Source: an uncultured Psychrobacter sp.
Lineage (GTDB): Bacteria > Pseudomonadota > Gammaproteobacteria > Pseudomonadales > Moraxellaceae
Direction of reading: 5' to 3'
DNA length: 64,000 nucleotides
Assembly: GCA_947489525.1 (NCBI GenBank)
Contig: CANLDW010000005.1
Coordinates: 87,626-151,625, forward strand
The translations under genes and the position numbers were made by a program. Numbering within the stretch: position 1 is the stretch's first letter; every line of letters starts with the position of its first letter. Below, piece after piece: positions 53,867-63,194 of this stretch. Below the pieces are notes generated by a model. That model worked only from the letters and a program-made list of their open reading frames with translations. It had not been told where the DNA came from and searched no databases.

Positions 53867-55069
53867 TTATATTAGTGTGTCCAGTGTATATTCTTTCACT
53901 GTCCATGTGGTATCAGCCTTGTTACTCGAGTTATTTAAGTGACTTGCGTTATTTGAGTTGCTCAAACGCGCGCAAGCTTGTTCGGCAGCATCAAACTGGC
54001 TAAAGATACCTTGAATTTGATTATCAATAGTATTCATGACAGCGAAGACCACATCCTGCGCTTTTTCGACGTGCGCCCAGTGATAAGCGGCGAGACGTTT
54101 CATAAGGTCTGGGTTTTTGACCATGATATTATCACCCGTACGCCCCTCAGTACGGTTATAGTAGATGACGTTTAAGCGCAGTAGCCAAAAGATAACGGCT
54201 GCTTTTGCCAGCATAACAGGCATGGCTTGTTGCTCGGCAGCCTTTAGCGTACGTTTAGACTCGTAACCGTCTAAAAACGCGGTCATCTTACGGCGATCAA
54301 AATCGACCGATTCGCCTTGTTCGGCATCGCCCCACGTGGTACAAAAGTCATTAATGGTAATGGCAATATCCATAACGTAGTGCTCAACGCTGACCTCGGT
54401 AAAGTCGAGCAGTCCGGTTAGACGCTCCTCGCCTTTTTTGAGATCCCACAAAGTATTGTCCGCGAACATATCGAGATGACACAAGCCTTTGGGCAGGTTT
54501 GCATGGGGCAGATCATCATAAGACTGCCAGATATCGCGCATCAGCTTGGCTTCATCACTTGGCATAAACTGGATTTCACGATCGCGCACCTCGCTCCAAG
54601 GATACAGCGGTACACCGTAGTCTTCGCTGGGTTGCAGCGCCTCTAACGTCTCGTGCAGCATCGCTAAGGCCGCGCCAATCTCGTGACACATAGCGACTGT
54701 CGTCTCTTCGGGATGCTCACCACTCAAGCAGGGTACGACAGTGATTGCTTTATCTTCGTAACGTATGACGTAGCGCTTATCTTCACCCGTGTGCGCTTCA
54801 TTATCTACAATAGCTAAGGGTGCGGCGACAGGCAGCGTGCCGTCTAACTGATTAAGGATCACCGCCATCTTTTCGATATCTTCGGGCGGGCGCTCTTCAA
54901 ATAAGGTAAATACATAGCTGTACTCGCCCTCAAAATCATCCGTCGTTTGAATAAACCAGTTCGAGTTTTTGATGCCTTGAGTAATGGGCACGGCGCGCGC
55001 AAAAGAGACGCCGAAGCTTGAGCAAAAGGCGGCAAACTGATCATCGGTGAGCTGGGTATAGACGGACAT
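53867..55069 (-). CDS. thrB: Homoserine kinase, ThrB (aminoglycoside-phosphotransferase fold)
   Basis: 400 residues. APH-type kinase with the Brenner motif GLCHLDMFADNTLWD near residue 198 and GLLDFTEV near 225 (metal-binding DFT/G). The N-terminal GIKNSNWFIQT positions the nucleotide loop. Homoserine kinase of the Pseudomonas/Moraxella type phosphorylates homoserine in threonine synthesis. About 70 C-terminal residues (Asn/Ser-rich) extend beyond the usual ~320. Divergent from hisF. Confidence 0.9.
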   Translation of the reverse strand: MSVYTQLTDDQFAAFCSSFGVSFARAVPITQGIKNSNWFIQTTDDFEGEYSYVFTLFEERPPEDIEKMAVILNQLDGTLPVAAPLAIVDNEAHTGEDKRYVIRYEDKAITVVPCLSGEHPEETTVAMCHEIGAALAMLHETLEALQPSEDYGVPLYPWSEVRDREIQFMPSDEAKLMRDIWQSYDDLPHANLPKGLCHLDMFADNTLWDLKKGEERLTGLLDFTEVSVEHYVMDIAITINDFCTTWGDAEQGESVDFDRRKMTAFLDGYESKRTLKAAEQQAMPVMLAKAAVIFWLLRLNVIYYNRTEGRTGDNIMVKNPDLMKRLAAYHWAHVEKAQDVVFAVMNTIDNQIQGIFSQFDAAEQACARLSNSNNASHLNNSSNKADTTWTVKEYTLDTLI

Positions 55070-55274
55070 AGACTTCTCTTTGATAAGGGTATGTAATAAT
55101 GACGTATAGTGAATGATTTTTAGGCGTCATTATACCGAAAAATGCATCGCTTTATGCACGGCTATGATCGAATGTTTAACATGCCCTCGATTATCACGAT
55201 ATCGCCTTTTTAATTTTGTTAGAATGCAGGGATAGATTGCTTTATAAAATTTAGCACATGATAAGTGAGAAAAC

Positions 55275-56057
55275 ATGCTAGCAAAACGTATCATTCCCTG
55301 TCTGGATGTCGATAACGGGCGCGTTGTCAAAGGCGTGCAGTTCGTCGATATCAAGGACGCCGGCGACCCTGTCGAAGTTGCCAAACGCTACAACGAGCAA
55401 GGCGCAGATGAGATTACCTTTTTGGACATTACCGCAACCAGTGATGCCCGCGATACCACGTATCACACCGTTGAGCGCATGGCGGAGACAGTATTTGTAC
55501 CGCTAACCGTAGGCGGCGGCGTACGCAAAATTGCGGATATTCGCAGCCTGCTAAACGCGGGCGCGGATAAAGTGGCGATTAATTCTGCTGCTGTGTTTAC
55601 CCCTGAATTCGTAGGCGAGGCTGCGCAAAAATTCGGTACTCAGTGCATCGTCGTGGCAATCGATGCTAAGCGCGTGAATGACATCGAAGTCGATGGCGTA
55701 TTTGTGCCACGCTGGGAGATATTCACCCATGGTGGTCGTAAGCCTACTGGCATTGATGCCGTTGCTTGGGCGGTCAAAATGGCAGATTTGGGCGCAGGAG
55801 AATTGCTAGTCACCTCAATGGACGGTGATGGCACCAAAAAAGGCTATGATCTAGCGCTGATGCAAGCCATTACTAGCCGCGTAAACATCCCTGTGATTGC
55901 CTCAGGTGGTGTGGGTAACCTGCAGCATTTAGCCGACGGCGTGTTAGAGGGCGGCGCGGATGCGGTACTTGCTGCCAGTATTTTTCATTTTGGTGAATAT
56001 ACGGTTAGTGAGGCCAAAGCGTACATGGCGGCAAAAGGCATAGAGATGCGTTTGTAA
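55275..56057 (+). CDS. hisF: Imidazole glycerol phosphate synthase subunit HisF
   Basis: 260 residues, TIM barrel with catalytic D11 ([12 protein letters not shown]) and D131-region (VVAIDAKR), plus phosphate loops GGGVR and ASGGVG. HisF cyclises PRFAR with ammonia from HisH to imidazole glycerol phosphate and AICAR in histidine synthesis. Other his genes are not in the window. Precedes ribH by 134 bases and is probably a separate unit. Confidence 0.97.
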   Translation: MLAKRIIPCLDVDNGRVVKGVQFVDIKDAGDPVEVAKRYNEQGADEITFLDITATSDARDTTYHTVERMAETVFVPLTVGGGVRKIADIRSLLNAGADKVAINSAAVFTPEFVGEAAQKFGTQCIVVAIDAKRVNDIEVDGVFVPRWEIFTHGGRKPTGIDAVAWAVKMADLGAGELLVTSMDGDGTKKGYDLALMQAITSRVNIPVIASGGVGNLQHLADGVLEGGADAVLAASIFHFGEYTVSEAKAYMAAKGIEMRL

Positions 56058-56190
56058 TCCAGCTATTTTATAGCGCTTACAGACGATAAATAAACCAAAA
56101 AAATGCTATCATAGCGGCTATCTATTGCTTGGTATAATCACGTAAAAATTAATAATCCCTTTCACTCTATTTATAATAAAGGATATCTCT

Positions 56191-56712
56191 ATGTCAAACT
56201 TACAACAGCAGCGCGATAATATCACTCATATCGATGGCAATTTGCATCAAAACGAAGACGTCCGTATCGGTATCGTGGTTGGTCGCTTTAACGGTTTTGT
56301 CGTTGAGTCGCTAGTAGACGGCGCAATTGACGCCTTACTGCGTCATGGCGTTTTAGGTAGTAATATCACCGTTGTACGCGTACCCGGCGCTTACGAGTTA
56401 CCCTTAGTGGCTCAGCGTGCGGCAGAGTCAGATCGTTTTGATGCCATCATCGCTTTAGGCGCTGTCATCCGTGGTAGCACCCCGCACTTTGATTTTGTCG
56501 CTAGCGAATCCGCGAAAGGTCTAAGCAGCGTCGCTATTGATTACAACATTCCTGTCGCTAACGGCGTATTGACGACCGATAGTATTGAGCAGGCGATTGA
56601 GCGCTCAGGTACCAAAGCGGGTAATAAAGGCGCTGAAGCGGCTATGGTCGTGCTTGAGATGCTGGCGGTACTCTCGCAATTAGATATCGATATTGATAGC
56701 GATGATGAGTAG
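56191..56712 (+). CDS. ribH: 6,7-dimethyl-8-ribityllumazine synthase
   Basis: 173 residues. Family marks: [38 protein letters not shown] with the active-site histidine, and NGVLTT. RibH condenses the pyrimidine dione with a butanone phosphate to give lumazine, the penultimate step to riboflavin. An RBS-like AAAGGA precedes the ATG. It heads the conserved ribH-nusB-thiL-pgpA order. I saw no FMN riboswitch upstream. Confidence 0.97.
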   Translation: MSNLQQQRDNITHIDGNLHQNEDVRIGIVVGRFNGFVVESLVDGAIDALLRHGVLGSNITVVRVPGAYELPLVAQRAAESDRFDAIIALGAVIRGSTPHFDFVASESAKGLSSVAIDYNIPVANGVLTTDSIEQAIERSGTKAGNKGAEAAMVVLEMLAVLSQLDIDIDSDDE

Positions 56713-56722
56713 TGGTCACTCT

Positions 56723-56794
56723 TAGTAGTGATTATTTTTAGTAGTGATTATTTTTAAAAGAATACTTACGTTATAAAAATACTTACGTTATAAA
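56723..56794. repeat. Two adjacent perfect tandem microduplications after ribH
   Basis: A 16-bp unit (TAGTAGTGATTATTTT) repeated at 56723 and 56739, then a 17-bp unit (AATACTTACGTTATAAA) repeated at 56761 and 56778. Both are perfect doublings in the ribH-nusB gap, typical of replication slippage. Confidence 0.85.
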
Positions 56795-56968
56795 GTAGCG
56801 CTGGGCTGCATGCTCCTAGCGCTAATGATATACCACCGATCTGCACGATGTGTCAGACGACGACTATTTAACATTTTAAAAACTTTATCTTTAATAGTTT
56901 GTTTACGCACGAATCGCACTACCGCGATTGAACGTAAAGACTCTCTAAACATTAGGCCTTGACCCTTT

Positions 56969-57841
56969 ATGACTGATCAAATCAAGCGCGCACTAAGCGA
57001 TGCTAAGTCTGCCCAAACCAACGCTACTACGAATACTAATGGCACGGCAGAGGAACAACCCTTCGATATGAGTGAGTCGACTTATAAGACCACACATACC
57101 GCGGTGCGTAAGGCGCGGCGTTTTGCCCTGCAAGGTCTGTATGAGTGGCTCGTCACTGATCGCCGTTTTGAGACAACGGACAAGCGTAGCTGGAAGGATA
57201 ATAACGCGCCGCACGATATCGCCGCACGCACGCGTGCTACCAATGCCATGCATACCGTCCATATCGGCTACTATCATGAGATGATGCGCGATATACCTGA
57301 GCAGATTGACGAATTAGAAGCACTGATTAGCCAGCACTTAGATCGTGATATTAACAAGCTCGATACTGTCGAGCACGCGATACTATTGATTGGCGCGTAT
57401 GAGCTACAAAACCGTATTGAGATTCCGTACAAAGTGGTGCTGGATGAAGCGATGAAGCTCAATAACCACTTTGGCGCGACCGACGCGCACAAATTGATTA
57501 ATGCGGTACTTGATAAGATGGCAGTAGAGCTACGCGCACTTGAAGTGCAAGCCGATAGCAATGCTCATCAGCGTACGTCGCAAAAGGCGGCGGCTAAACA
57601 ACAGCAAGCTAGCTCAATTGACACTGACACTCGTGATAAAGAACCACAAGAGACAAAACCAACTGCTACTAATAAACCGCGTATCAGCGCGAACAAATCA
57701 GGTGTTAAACGCAGTCGTCCCAGCACACCACTAGATAAAAAGTCTGCTACTAACACACGCCAGTCCACACCAGCGGATCAAGTCCGTACCGACGCTACAG
57801 CGACTCAGTCAGATACCTCTGATGATCATAACTCCAAATAA
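56969..57841 (+). CDS. nusB: Transcription antitermination factor NusB with a long C-terminal tail
   Basis: 290 residues; the NusB core (about 45-195: [50 protein letters not shown]) is about 150 residues and complete. An N-terminal polar extension (1-43) and a ~95-residue Thr/Ser/Lys/Gln-rich tail are additional. NusB binds boxA RNA with NusE for antitermination of rRNA operons. Its last 20 bases overlap thiL, so the two are coupled. Confidence 0.95.
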   Translation: MTDQIKRALSDAKSAQTNATTNTNGTAEEQPFDMSESTYKTTHTAVRKARRFALQGLYEWLVTDRRFETTDKRSWKDNNAPHDIAARTRATNAMHTVHIGYYHEMMRDIPEQIDELEALISQHLDRDINKLDTVEHAILLIGAYELQNRIEIPYKVVLDEAMKLNNHFGATDAHKLINAVLDKMAVELRALEVQADSNAHQRTSQKAAAKQQQASSIDTDTRDKEPQETKPTATNKPRISANKSGVKRSRPSTPLDKKSATNTRQSTPADQVRTDATATQSDTSDDHNSK

Positions 57842-58868
57842 CCCAGCGCCAAACATAGCCCTAAGCGAGTTTGAGCTGATTGAGCGCGTATTTGCCAAGC
57901 TGCATCCTAAAACGCCTACTGATATCGAAAAAGGCATTGGCGATGATGCTGCTGTGATGTCCCTGCCAGCAGGCGCGCGTTTGGTGAGCTGTATTGATAC
58001 GCTAGTACAAGGTCGTCATTTTAGTGCTGATTGGACGCAAGTCAACGAGCTAGCCTTCCAGATCGGTTATAAAGCCGTTGCCGTCAATGTCTCAGACATC
58101 GCTGCAATGGGGGCGACGCCGCACAGTGTGTTATTAGCACTCGTCTTGCCTGAGCGCTTGGCTCATGAAGCGTGGCTTAGCACCTTTGCCAAAGGGTTAT
58201 TTCATGCTTGCCAGCTGTTTGGCGTGACGTTGATTGGCGGCGATACCACCCGTAGCGAGCATTTAGTACTAAGTATCAGCGCACAAGGATTTATCGCTAA
58301 TGGCATACCAGCCGTTTACCGCTCAGGCGCGCAAGTGGGCGATAAGGTTTATGTCTCAGGAACGCTTGGTGACGCCGCCTATGCGTTAAAGCATTTTGAT
58401 ACCGAGACAGGTCAACAGTTATCGCATCGACTACATATGCCGACCCCGCGTATCACATTGGGCGTTGAGTTGGCGCGTGCTGGGGCAACGGCGATGATAG
58501 ATATCTCTGACGGTCTGTATCAAGATTTGAGTCATATCTGTCAGCAAAGCGGTGTCAATATGCGTATTAATTTGGAGCAGCTACCCACCAGCACGCCTTT
58601 AGCGCAAATAGAACTATCAGAGCGCCTGCTTTGTCAGCTGACAGGCGGCGATGATTACGAGCTGGCTTTTATTTTGCCTGCTCATATTGACCCACCTATT
58701 AGCGACAGCGATACTCCAATCACTTGTATTGGTGAGGTGATTGCTAATGAAAATTCAGAGGAGACGCCTCTTGAGTTATTCTATAATGCTCAAGCTGTTA
58801 CAATCGAGCATCCTACCCCTTTTAACACTTATCCTAACCTTACCGGTTATCAACACTTTTCAGGGTAG
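57822..58868 (+). CDS. thiL: Thiamine-monophosphate kinase
   Basis: 348 residues. PurM-type fold with FELIERVF at the N-terminus, DDAAVM near 43-48 (metal binding), and GDDYELAFI near 270. ThiL phosphorylates thiamine monophosphate to the coenzyme thiamine diphosphate. The start ATG 57822 lies within nusB (20-base overlap). pgpA follows 3 bases after the stop. Confidence 0.96.
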   Translation: MIITPNNPAPNIALSEFELIERVFAKLHPKTPTDIEKGIGDDAAVMSLPAGARLVSCIDTLVQGRHFSADWTQVNELAFQIGYKAVAVNVSDIAAMGATPHSVLLALVLPERLAHEAWLSTFAKGLFHACQLFGVTLIGGDTTRSEHLVLSISAQGFIANGIPAVYRSGAQVGDKVYVSGTLGDAAYALKHFDTETGQQLSHRLHMPTPRITLGVELARAGATAMIDISDGLYQDLSHICQQSGVNMRINLEQLPTSTPLAQIELSERLLCQLTGGDDYELAFILPAHIDPPISDSDTPITCIGEVIANENSEETPLELFYNAQAVTIEHPTPFNTYPNLTGYQHFSG

Positions 58869-58871
58869 TCT

Positions 58872-59474
58872 ATGACTGATCACGACCCAAGCGCTCACAG
58901 CAACAAACCTGATATCCGTCAAGCCAATGACTGTCCGCCGCTACCCGCTAATGCTAGCCTGCTCGACACTATTGTCTATTGGTTAGGGTTAGGTTTGGGT
59001 AGTGGTCTGCCACGCCGCGCACCGGGTACTTGGGGCACGCTTGGTGGCTTAATCGTCGCTATTCCTCTGCTGAGTTTAGGTTTTATTCCTTTTTTAATGA
59101 TTACCGTCTTATCCTCCGTCATCGGCATTTGGATCTGTGAGCGTAGCTCTGTGCTCATGAACGTCCACGATGATCCGCATATCGTCTGGGATGAGTGGGC
59201 GGGGATTTGGATCACTTTATTACCCTTGTCTTATATGGGCATCGCCATAGATGACTTTTGGCACAATATTAGCCAGCCTGCCGCTATCTTTGGTCTTGTT
59301 ATCGCCTTTGTTTTGTTTCGCTTCTTTGACATTATCAAACCGCCACCGATCGGCTGGGCGGATAAAAAGGTCGCTGGCGGTCTTGGGATTATGCTGGATG
59401 ATTTGATTGCTGGTGTTATGGCAGCCATCGTTTGGGGGGTTATCTACGCTGTTATTTTTAACTTCTTAGATTAA
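58872..59474 (+). CDS. pgpA: Phosphatidylglycerophosphatase A
   Basis: 200 residues. N-terminal RRAPGTWGTLGG motif near 40, then membrane helices, a central DEWAGIW near 98 and a late LDDLIAGVMAA near 176, the PgpA signature acidic residues. It removes the phosphate from phosphatidylglycerophosphate, giving phosphatidylglycerol at the inner membrane. It is the last gene of the ribH-nusB-thiL-pgpA run. The first 35 residues are polar and longer than in E. coli. Confidence 0.95.
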   Translation: MTDHDPSAHSNKPDIRQANDCPPLPANASLLDTIVYWLGLGLGSGLPRRAPGTWGTLGGLIVAIPLLSLGFIPFLMITVLSSVIGIWICERSSVLMNVHDDPHIVWDEWAGIWITLLPLSYMGIAIDDFWHNISQPAAIFGLVIAFVLFRFFDIIKPPPIGWADKKVAGGLGIMLDDLIAGVMAAIVWGVIYAVIFNFLD

Positions 59475-59568
59475 AACTTATAGTCTTTAACGCAGTACAC
59501 TCCTTTTTGCTATTTGCTTCTAAATAACTTTTAAGCTTAGTAACACTATAACTAAACAATACTTATCT

Positions 59569-59595
59569 AAAGCGTTATATTTATAGCGCTTTTTT
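59569..59595 (+). terminator. Terminator between pgpA and glmU
   Basis: AAAGCG, 12-base AT-rich loop, CGCTTTTTT: a short hairpin with T run. Confidence 0.6.
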
Positions 59596-59640
59596 ACGTT
59601 ATAATGTGGAATTATATTTTGTTACATTTGTAGGATTTAT

Positions 59641-61011
59641 ATGGATACCCCTCTCTCTGTGATTATTCTTGCTGCTGGCAAAGGTACACGCATGCAATCT
59701 GCTAAGCCAAAAGTATTGCAGACCTTAGCAGGTAAACCTCTGCTCAGTCATGTGCTCGATACCTGTCAAACCATAAATGTGGACAGTACCATTGTGGTTT
59801 ACGGCTTCGGCGGTGAACACGTACAAAAGGCGATGAGTGCATACGAGCTGACGTGGGTCGCGCAAACGGAGCAGTTAGGTACGGGTCACGCGGTCAAAGT
59901 AGCGCTGGATAAATTGCCAAAAGACGGTCAAAGTTTAATCCTATACGGTGATGTGCCGTTAGTGAGCGCCGATACATTAGCCGCGCTACAAGCGGCAAAT
60001 ACTCACGGTATGTCAATGCTAACCTTAAGAGTCGATGATCCCTTTGGTCTTGGTCGTATTAAACGTGATAAGGCTGGCAATATAGAGGCCATCGTCGAGC
60101 AAAAGGACGCTGATGAGGCTGAACAGCAGATCACAGAGATCAACAGTGGCATATATTGCGTTGATAATGCCCTACTGCATAAGTACCTGCCTAAGCTTTC
60201 TAATAACAATGCCCAAGGCGAGTATTATCTGACTGATATTGTCAAGATGGCGGTTGCTGATGGCATTGCTATTGCTGCTATTGAGCCTGAGCACGCTTTT
60301 GAGATTGAAGGGGTGAATAACCGCCAACAGCTTGCCAGCCTTGAGCGCTCATGGCAAGGCAAGCTCATCCACGACCTACAAGTGGCAGGCGTACAGTTTG
60401 CCGATCCCACCCGCGTCGATATTCGCGGTAGTGTGAGCGCAGGTCAAGATGTGTTTGTCGATGTCAATGTGGTCTTTGAGGGCGACTGCATACTAGGCGA
60501 TAACGTTTATATCGAAGCGGGCAATGTGATTAAACACGCACGCATTGGTAATGCCTGCCATATTAAGCCGCACTGCGTCATTGATCACGCAAACATCGGC
60601 GCAGGTGTTGATATCGGACCCTTTGCGCACTTGCGCCCGGATACGGTGTTATCCGACAACAGTAAAGTGGGCAATTTCGTTGAGATTAAAAAATCTACTT
60701 TAGGTACAGGCAGCAAAGTTAATCATCTAAGCTATATTGGCGATGCTACCATAGGCGCAGAAGTCAATGTTGGCGCAGGCGTCATTACTTGCAATTACGA
60801 TGGCGTCAATAAGTCACAAACTGTCATCAAAGACAAGGCTTTTATTGGTTCAAATGCGAGCCTCGTTGCACCGGTCAATATTGGCGATACGGCAACAGTG
60901 GCGGCAGGATCTGTTATCACTAAAGACGTTGATGACAATGCCCTAGCGTTTGGTCGCGCGCGCCAAACTCAAAAAGACAACTTTCAGCGCCCAAGTAAAA
61001 AAAATACCTAA
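59641..61011 (+). CDS. glmU: Bifunctional GlcNAc-1-phosphate uridyltransferase / GlcN-1-P acetyltransferase
   Basis: 456 residues, standard length. N-terminal nucleotidyltransferase LAAGKGTRMQS (12-22) and a left-handed beta-helix C-terminal domain with repeated hexapeptides (GAGVDIGPFAHLRP, GAGVITCNYDGVNK). It makes UDP-GlcNAc for peptidoglycan and lipopolysaccharide. glmS follows 180 bases later, so both steps of UDP-GlcNAc synthesis are adjacent. A candidate -10 (TATAAT, 59600-59605) lies upstream. Confidence 0.97.
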   Translation: MDTPLSVIILAAGKGTRMQSAKPKVLQTLAGKPLLSHVLDTCQTINVDSTIVVYGFGGEHVQKAMSAYELTWVAQTEQLGTGHAVKVALDKLPKDGQSLILYGDVPLVSADTLAALQAANTHGMSMLTLRVDDPFGLGRIKRDKAGNIEAIVEQKDADEAEQQITEINSGIYCVDNALLHKYLPKLSNNNAQGEYYLTDIVKMAVADGIAIAAIEPEHAFEIEGVNNRQQLASLERSWQGKLIHDLQVAGVQFADPTRVDIRGSVSAGQDVFVDVNVVFEGDCILGDNVYIEAGNVIKHARIGNACHIKPHCVIDHANIGAGVDIGPFAHLRPDTVLSDNSKVGNFVEIKKSTLGTGSKVNHLSYIGDATIGAEVNVGAGVITCNYDGVNKSQTVIKDKAFIGSNASLVAPVNIGDTATVAAGSVITKDVDDNALAFGRARQTQKDNFQRPSKKNT

Positions 61012-61044
61012 AACCGCTACTTTGTAAACATCGAAAGTCAATAG

Positions 61045-61084
61045 CGAGCAGTACAACAAGCTTTGTAGTACTGCTCGTTGGTTT
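61045..61084 (+). terminator. Hairpin between glmU and glmS
   Basis: CGAGCAGTAC / GTACTGCTCG, 10-bp perfect stem with an ACAAG-CTTTGT inner pairing, followed by TTGGTTTG. Terminator-like, though the T run is interrupted. Confidence 0.55.
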
Positions 61085-61190
61085 GTAGTCATTGAAACCT
61101 AATGAACACCCCTTAATAAAATATTGAAACATGAAAGCTTTAAAATACTAAAGCCTTAAAACATTTGAACATTGAAGCAGAGGAATACCT

Positions 61191-63035
61191 ATGTGCGGAA
61201 TCGTTGGCGCAGTCGCCGAGCGTAATATTGCGAATATCTTACTTGAAGGTCTTAAGCGCTTAGAGTACCGGGGCTATGATTCGGCAGGTTTGACTGTCAT
61301 TCGTAATGGCGAGCTGCACCGCGAGCGCCAAGTGGGCAAAGTACAAGCACTTGTTGATGCTGTCGACGTCAATCCGCAGTTTTTCAACGGTCATATCGGT
61401 ATTGCGCACACGCGCTGGGCAACTCATGGCGAGCCGGCCCAACGTAACGCTCATCCGCATGTCTCAGGTAAGATTGCCGTTGTCCATAATGGTATCGTTG
61501 AAAACTACGCTGAGCTCAAAGAAGATCTGCTCGATAAAGGCTATGAGTTTACTTCGCAAACTGATACCGAAGTTGTTGCTCACCTGATTAATGACTGTTA
61601 TCAAGAGACTAACAATTTATTAGAAGCGGTACGTGCCGTCATCCCTAAGCTGCATGGTGCTTTTGCCTTAGGCGTGGTGCATGTTGATTGTCCCGATGAG
61701 CTGATCACCGTACGCTTAGGCTCGCCTTTAGTCATCGGCGTGGGTATTGGCGAGAACTTTATTGCCTCCGATCAGCTGGCTCTCCTGCCTGTAACCAACC
61801 GCTTTATGTACTTAGAAGAAGGCGATATTGCTAAGATTACTCGCGATAATATTACCGTCTATGCCGATGGTATCGAGGTAAAACGCTCTATCCATGAGAT
61901 CGATGCCAAGCAGCACAACGCTGATAAAGGCGAGTTTAAGCACTACATGCTAAAAGAAATCTATGAGCAGCCTGACGCGGTTGGTCGTACGATTGAGATG
62001 GCCGTTGACAGTCGTGACCAATCTACTCTACGCAGTGATTTTTTACAGCGCTATGAGGATAAGTTGGCAGGCGTGCGTCACGTGCAAGTACTTGCCTGCG
62101 GTACGAGTTATCACTCAGGCATGGTCGCTAAGTACTGGTTTGAGAACCTAACGCGTCTGCCCTGCTCGGTTGAGATCGCCAGCGAGTTTCGCTACCGCAA
62201 CCCCGTCGTGGTCGATGACACCCTTGTCATCTGCATCTCACAATCTGGTGAGACTGCCGATACGCTCTCAGCGCTACGTGACACGCAGCAGCAGCAGCCA
62301 AAAGGCTTAATCAGCCTAGCACTATGTAACGTACCGACATCATCCCTAGTGCGCGAGACCGATATCTTTTTGCCCACGCATGCCGGCCCCGAGATCGGTG
62401 TTGCTTCGACTAAAGCCTTTACGACGCAGCTCGTCGCCCTACTGCTCTTGGTACTCAAAGTAGGCGCAGTGCAAGCGCGTATGGATAAAGCGCGTCTTGC
62501 TAGCTTACTAAGCGATCTGTATAAGCTCCCCGGTCAGCTGCACGCGAGCTTGCATCTCGATGGCGCTATTGAAAAGATGAGTGCTAGCTTCGAAGATAAA
62601 AAAAGCTGTCTGTTTTTGGGACGCGGGCTCCAGTTCCCAATTGCTTTGGAGGGCGCGCTTAAACTCAAAGAGATCTCTTATATTCACGCCGAAGGCTACG
62701 CGGCAGGTGAGCTAAAGCACGGGCCACTAGCTTTGGTTGATAAAGATATGCCAATCGTAGTGCTGGCGCCAAAAGACAGTATGTTCGATAAGCTCAAAGC
62801 CAATATGCAAGAGGTGCACGCGCGCCACGGTGAGCTGTTTGTATTCGCCAGCGAAGAGAGCAAAATGGTCAGCGAGGATCGTCTACACGTCGTCTACGTG
62901 CCTGAGGTCTGTGAGCAGTTAGCGCCTATCGTCTATAGCGTGCCGGTGCAGCTTCTCTCCTATCACGTGGCAGTCATGCGCGGCACCGATGTGGATCAGC
63001 CTAGAAATTTGGCAAAATCGGTTACGGTTGAGTAG
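61191..63035 (+). CDS. glmS: Glutamine--fructose-6-phosphate aminotransferase
   Basis: 614 residues. N-terminal glutaminase with nucleophile C2 (MCGIVGAVAERN) and HTRWATHG, then two SIS domains (CGTSYHSG, SQSGETADT, CLFLGRGLQFPIALEG) and the C-terminal KSVTVE end typical of the enzyme. It converts fructose 6-phosphate and glutamine to glucosamine 6-phosphate, feeding GlmM and GlmU. Strong terminator downstream. No glmS ribozyme motif is expected in this group and none was seen. Confidence 0.98.
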   Translation: MCGIVGAVAERNIANILLEGLKRLEYRGYDSAGLTVIRNGELHRERQVGKVQALVDAVDVNPQFFNGHIGIAHTRWATHGEPAQRNAHPHVSGKIAVVHNGIVENYAELKEDLLDKGYEFTSQTDTEVVAHLINDCYQETNNLLEAVRAVIPKLHGAFALGVVHVDCPDELITVRLGSPLVIGVGIGENFIASDQLALLPVTNRFMYLEEGDIAKITRDNITVYADGIEVKRSIHEIDAKQHNADKGEFKHYMLKEIYEQPDAVGRTIEMAVDSRDQSTLRSDFLQRYEDKLAGVRHVQVLACGTSYHSGMVAKYWFENLTRLPCSVEIASEFRYRNPVVVDDTLVICISQSGETADTLSALRDTQQQQPKGLISLALCNVPTSSLVRETDIFLPTHAGPEIGVASTKAFTTQLVALLLLVLKVGAVQARMDKARLASLLSDLYKLPGQLHASLHLDGAIEKMSASFEDKKSCLFLGRGLQFPIALEGALKLKEISYIHAEGYAAGELKHGPLALVDKDMPIVVLAPKDSMFDKLKANMQEVHARHGELFVFASEESKMVSEDRLHVVYVPEVCEQLAPIVYSVPVQLLSYHVAVMRGTDVDQPRNLAKSVTVE

Positions 63036-63084
63036 GTCTACTGTTTGCTAAAAATTTTCAGCAAGTAATAAAGTAGCATACTAC

Positions 63085-63133
63085 ATCCTCCACCCTCTTA
63101 TATTTATTCATGAGATGGTGGAGGATTTTTTTT
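63085..63133 (+). terminator. Terminator after glmS
   Basis: ATCCTCCACC, 22-base loop, GGTGGAGGAT followed by a T run of eight: strong rho-independent terminator. Confidence 0.88.
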
Positions 63134-63194
63134 GATAATAAAAATAGAAAAGCTCATATAGGAAGTTTTTTATACATCGCTTACTGATTTGGGC

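Noticed and set aside
56058..56190. FMN riboswitch before ribH
   Set aside because: The gap is only 133 bases and I could not find the conserved RFN-element blocks; ribH in this order is often without one.
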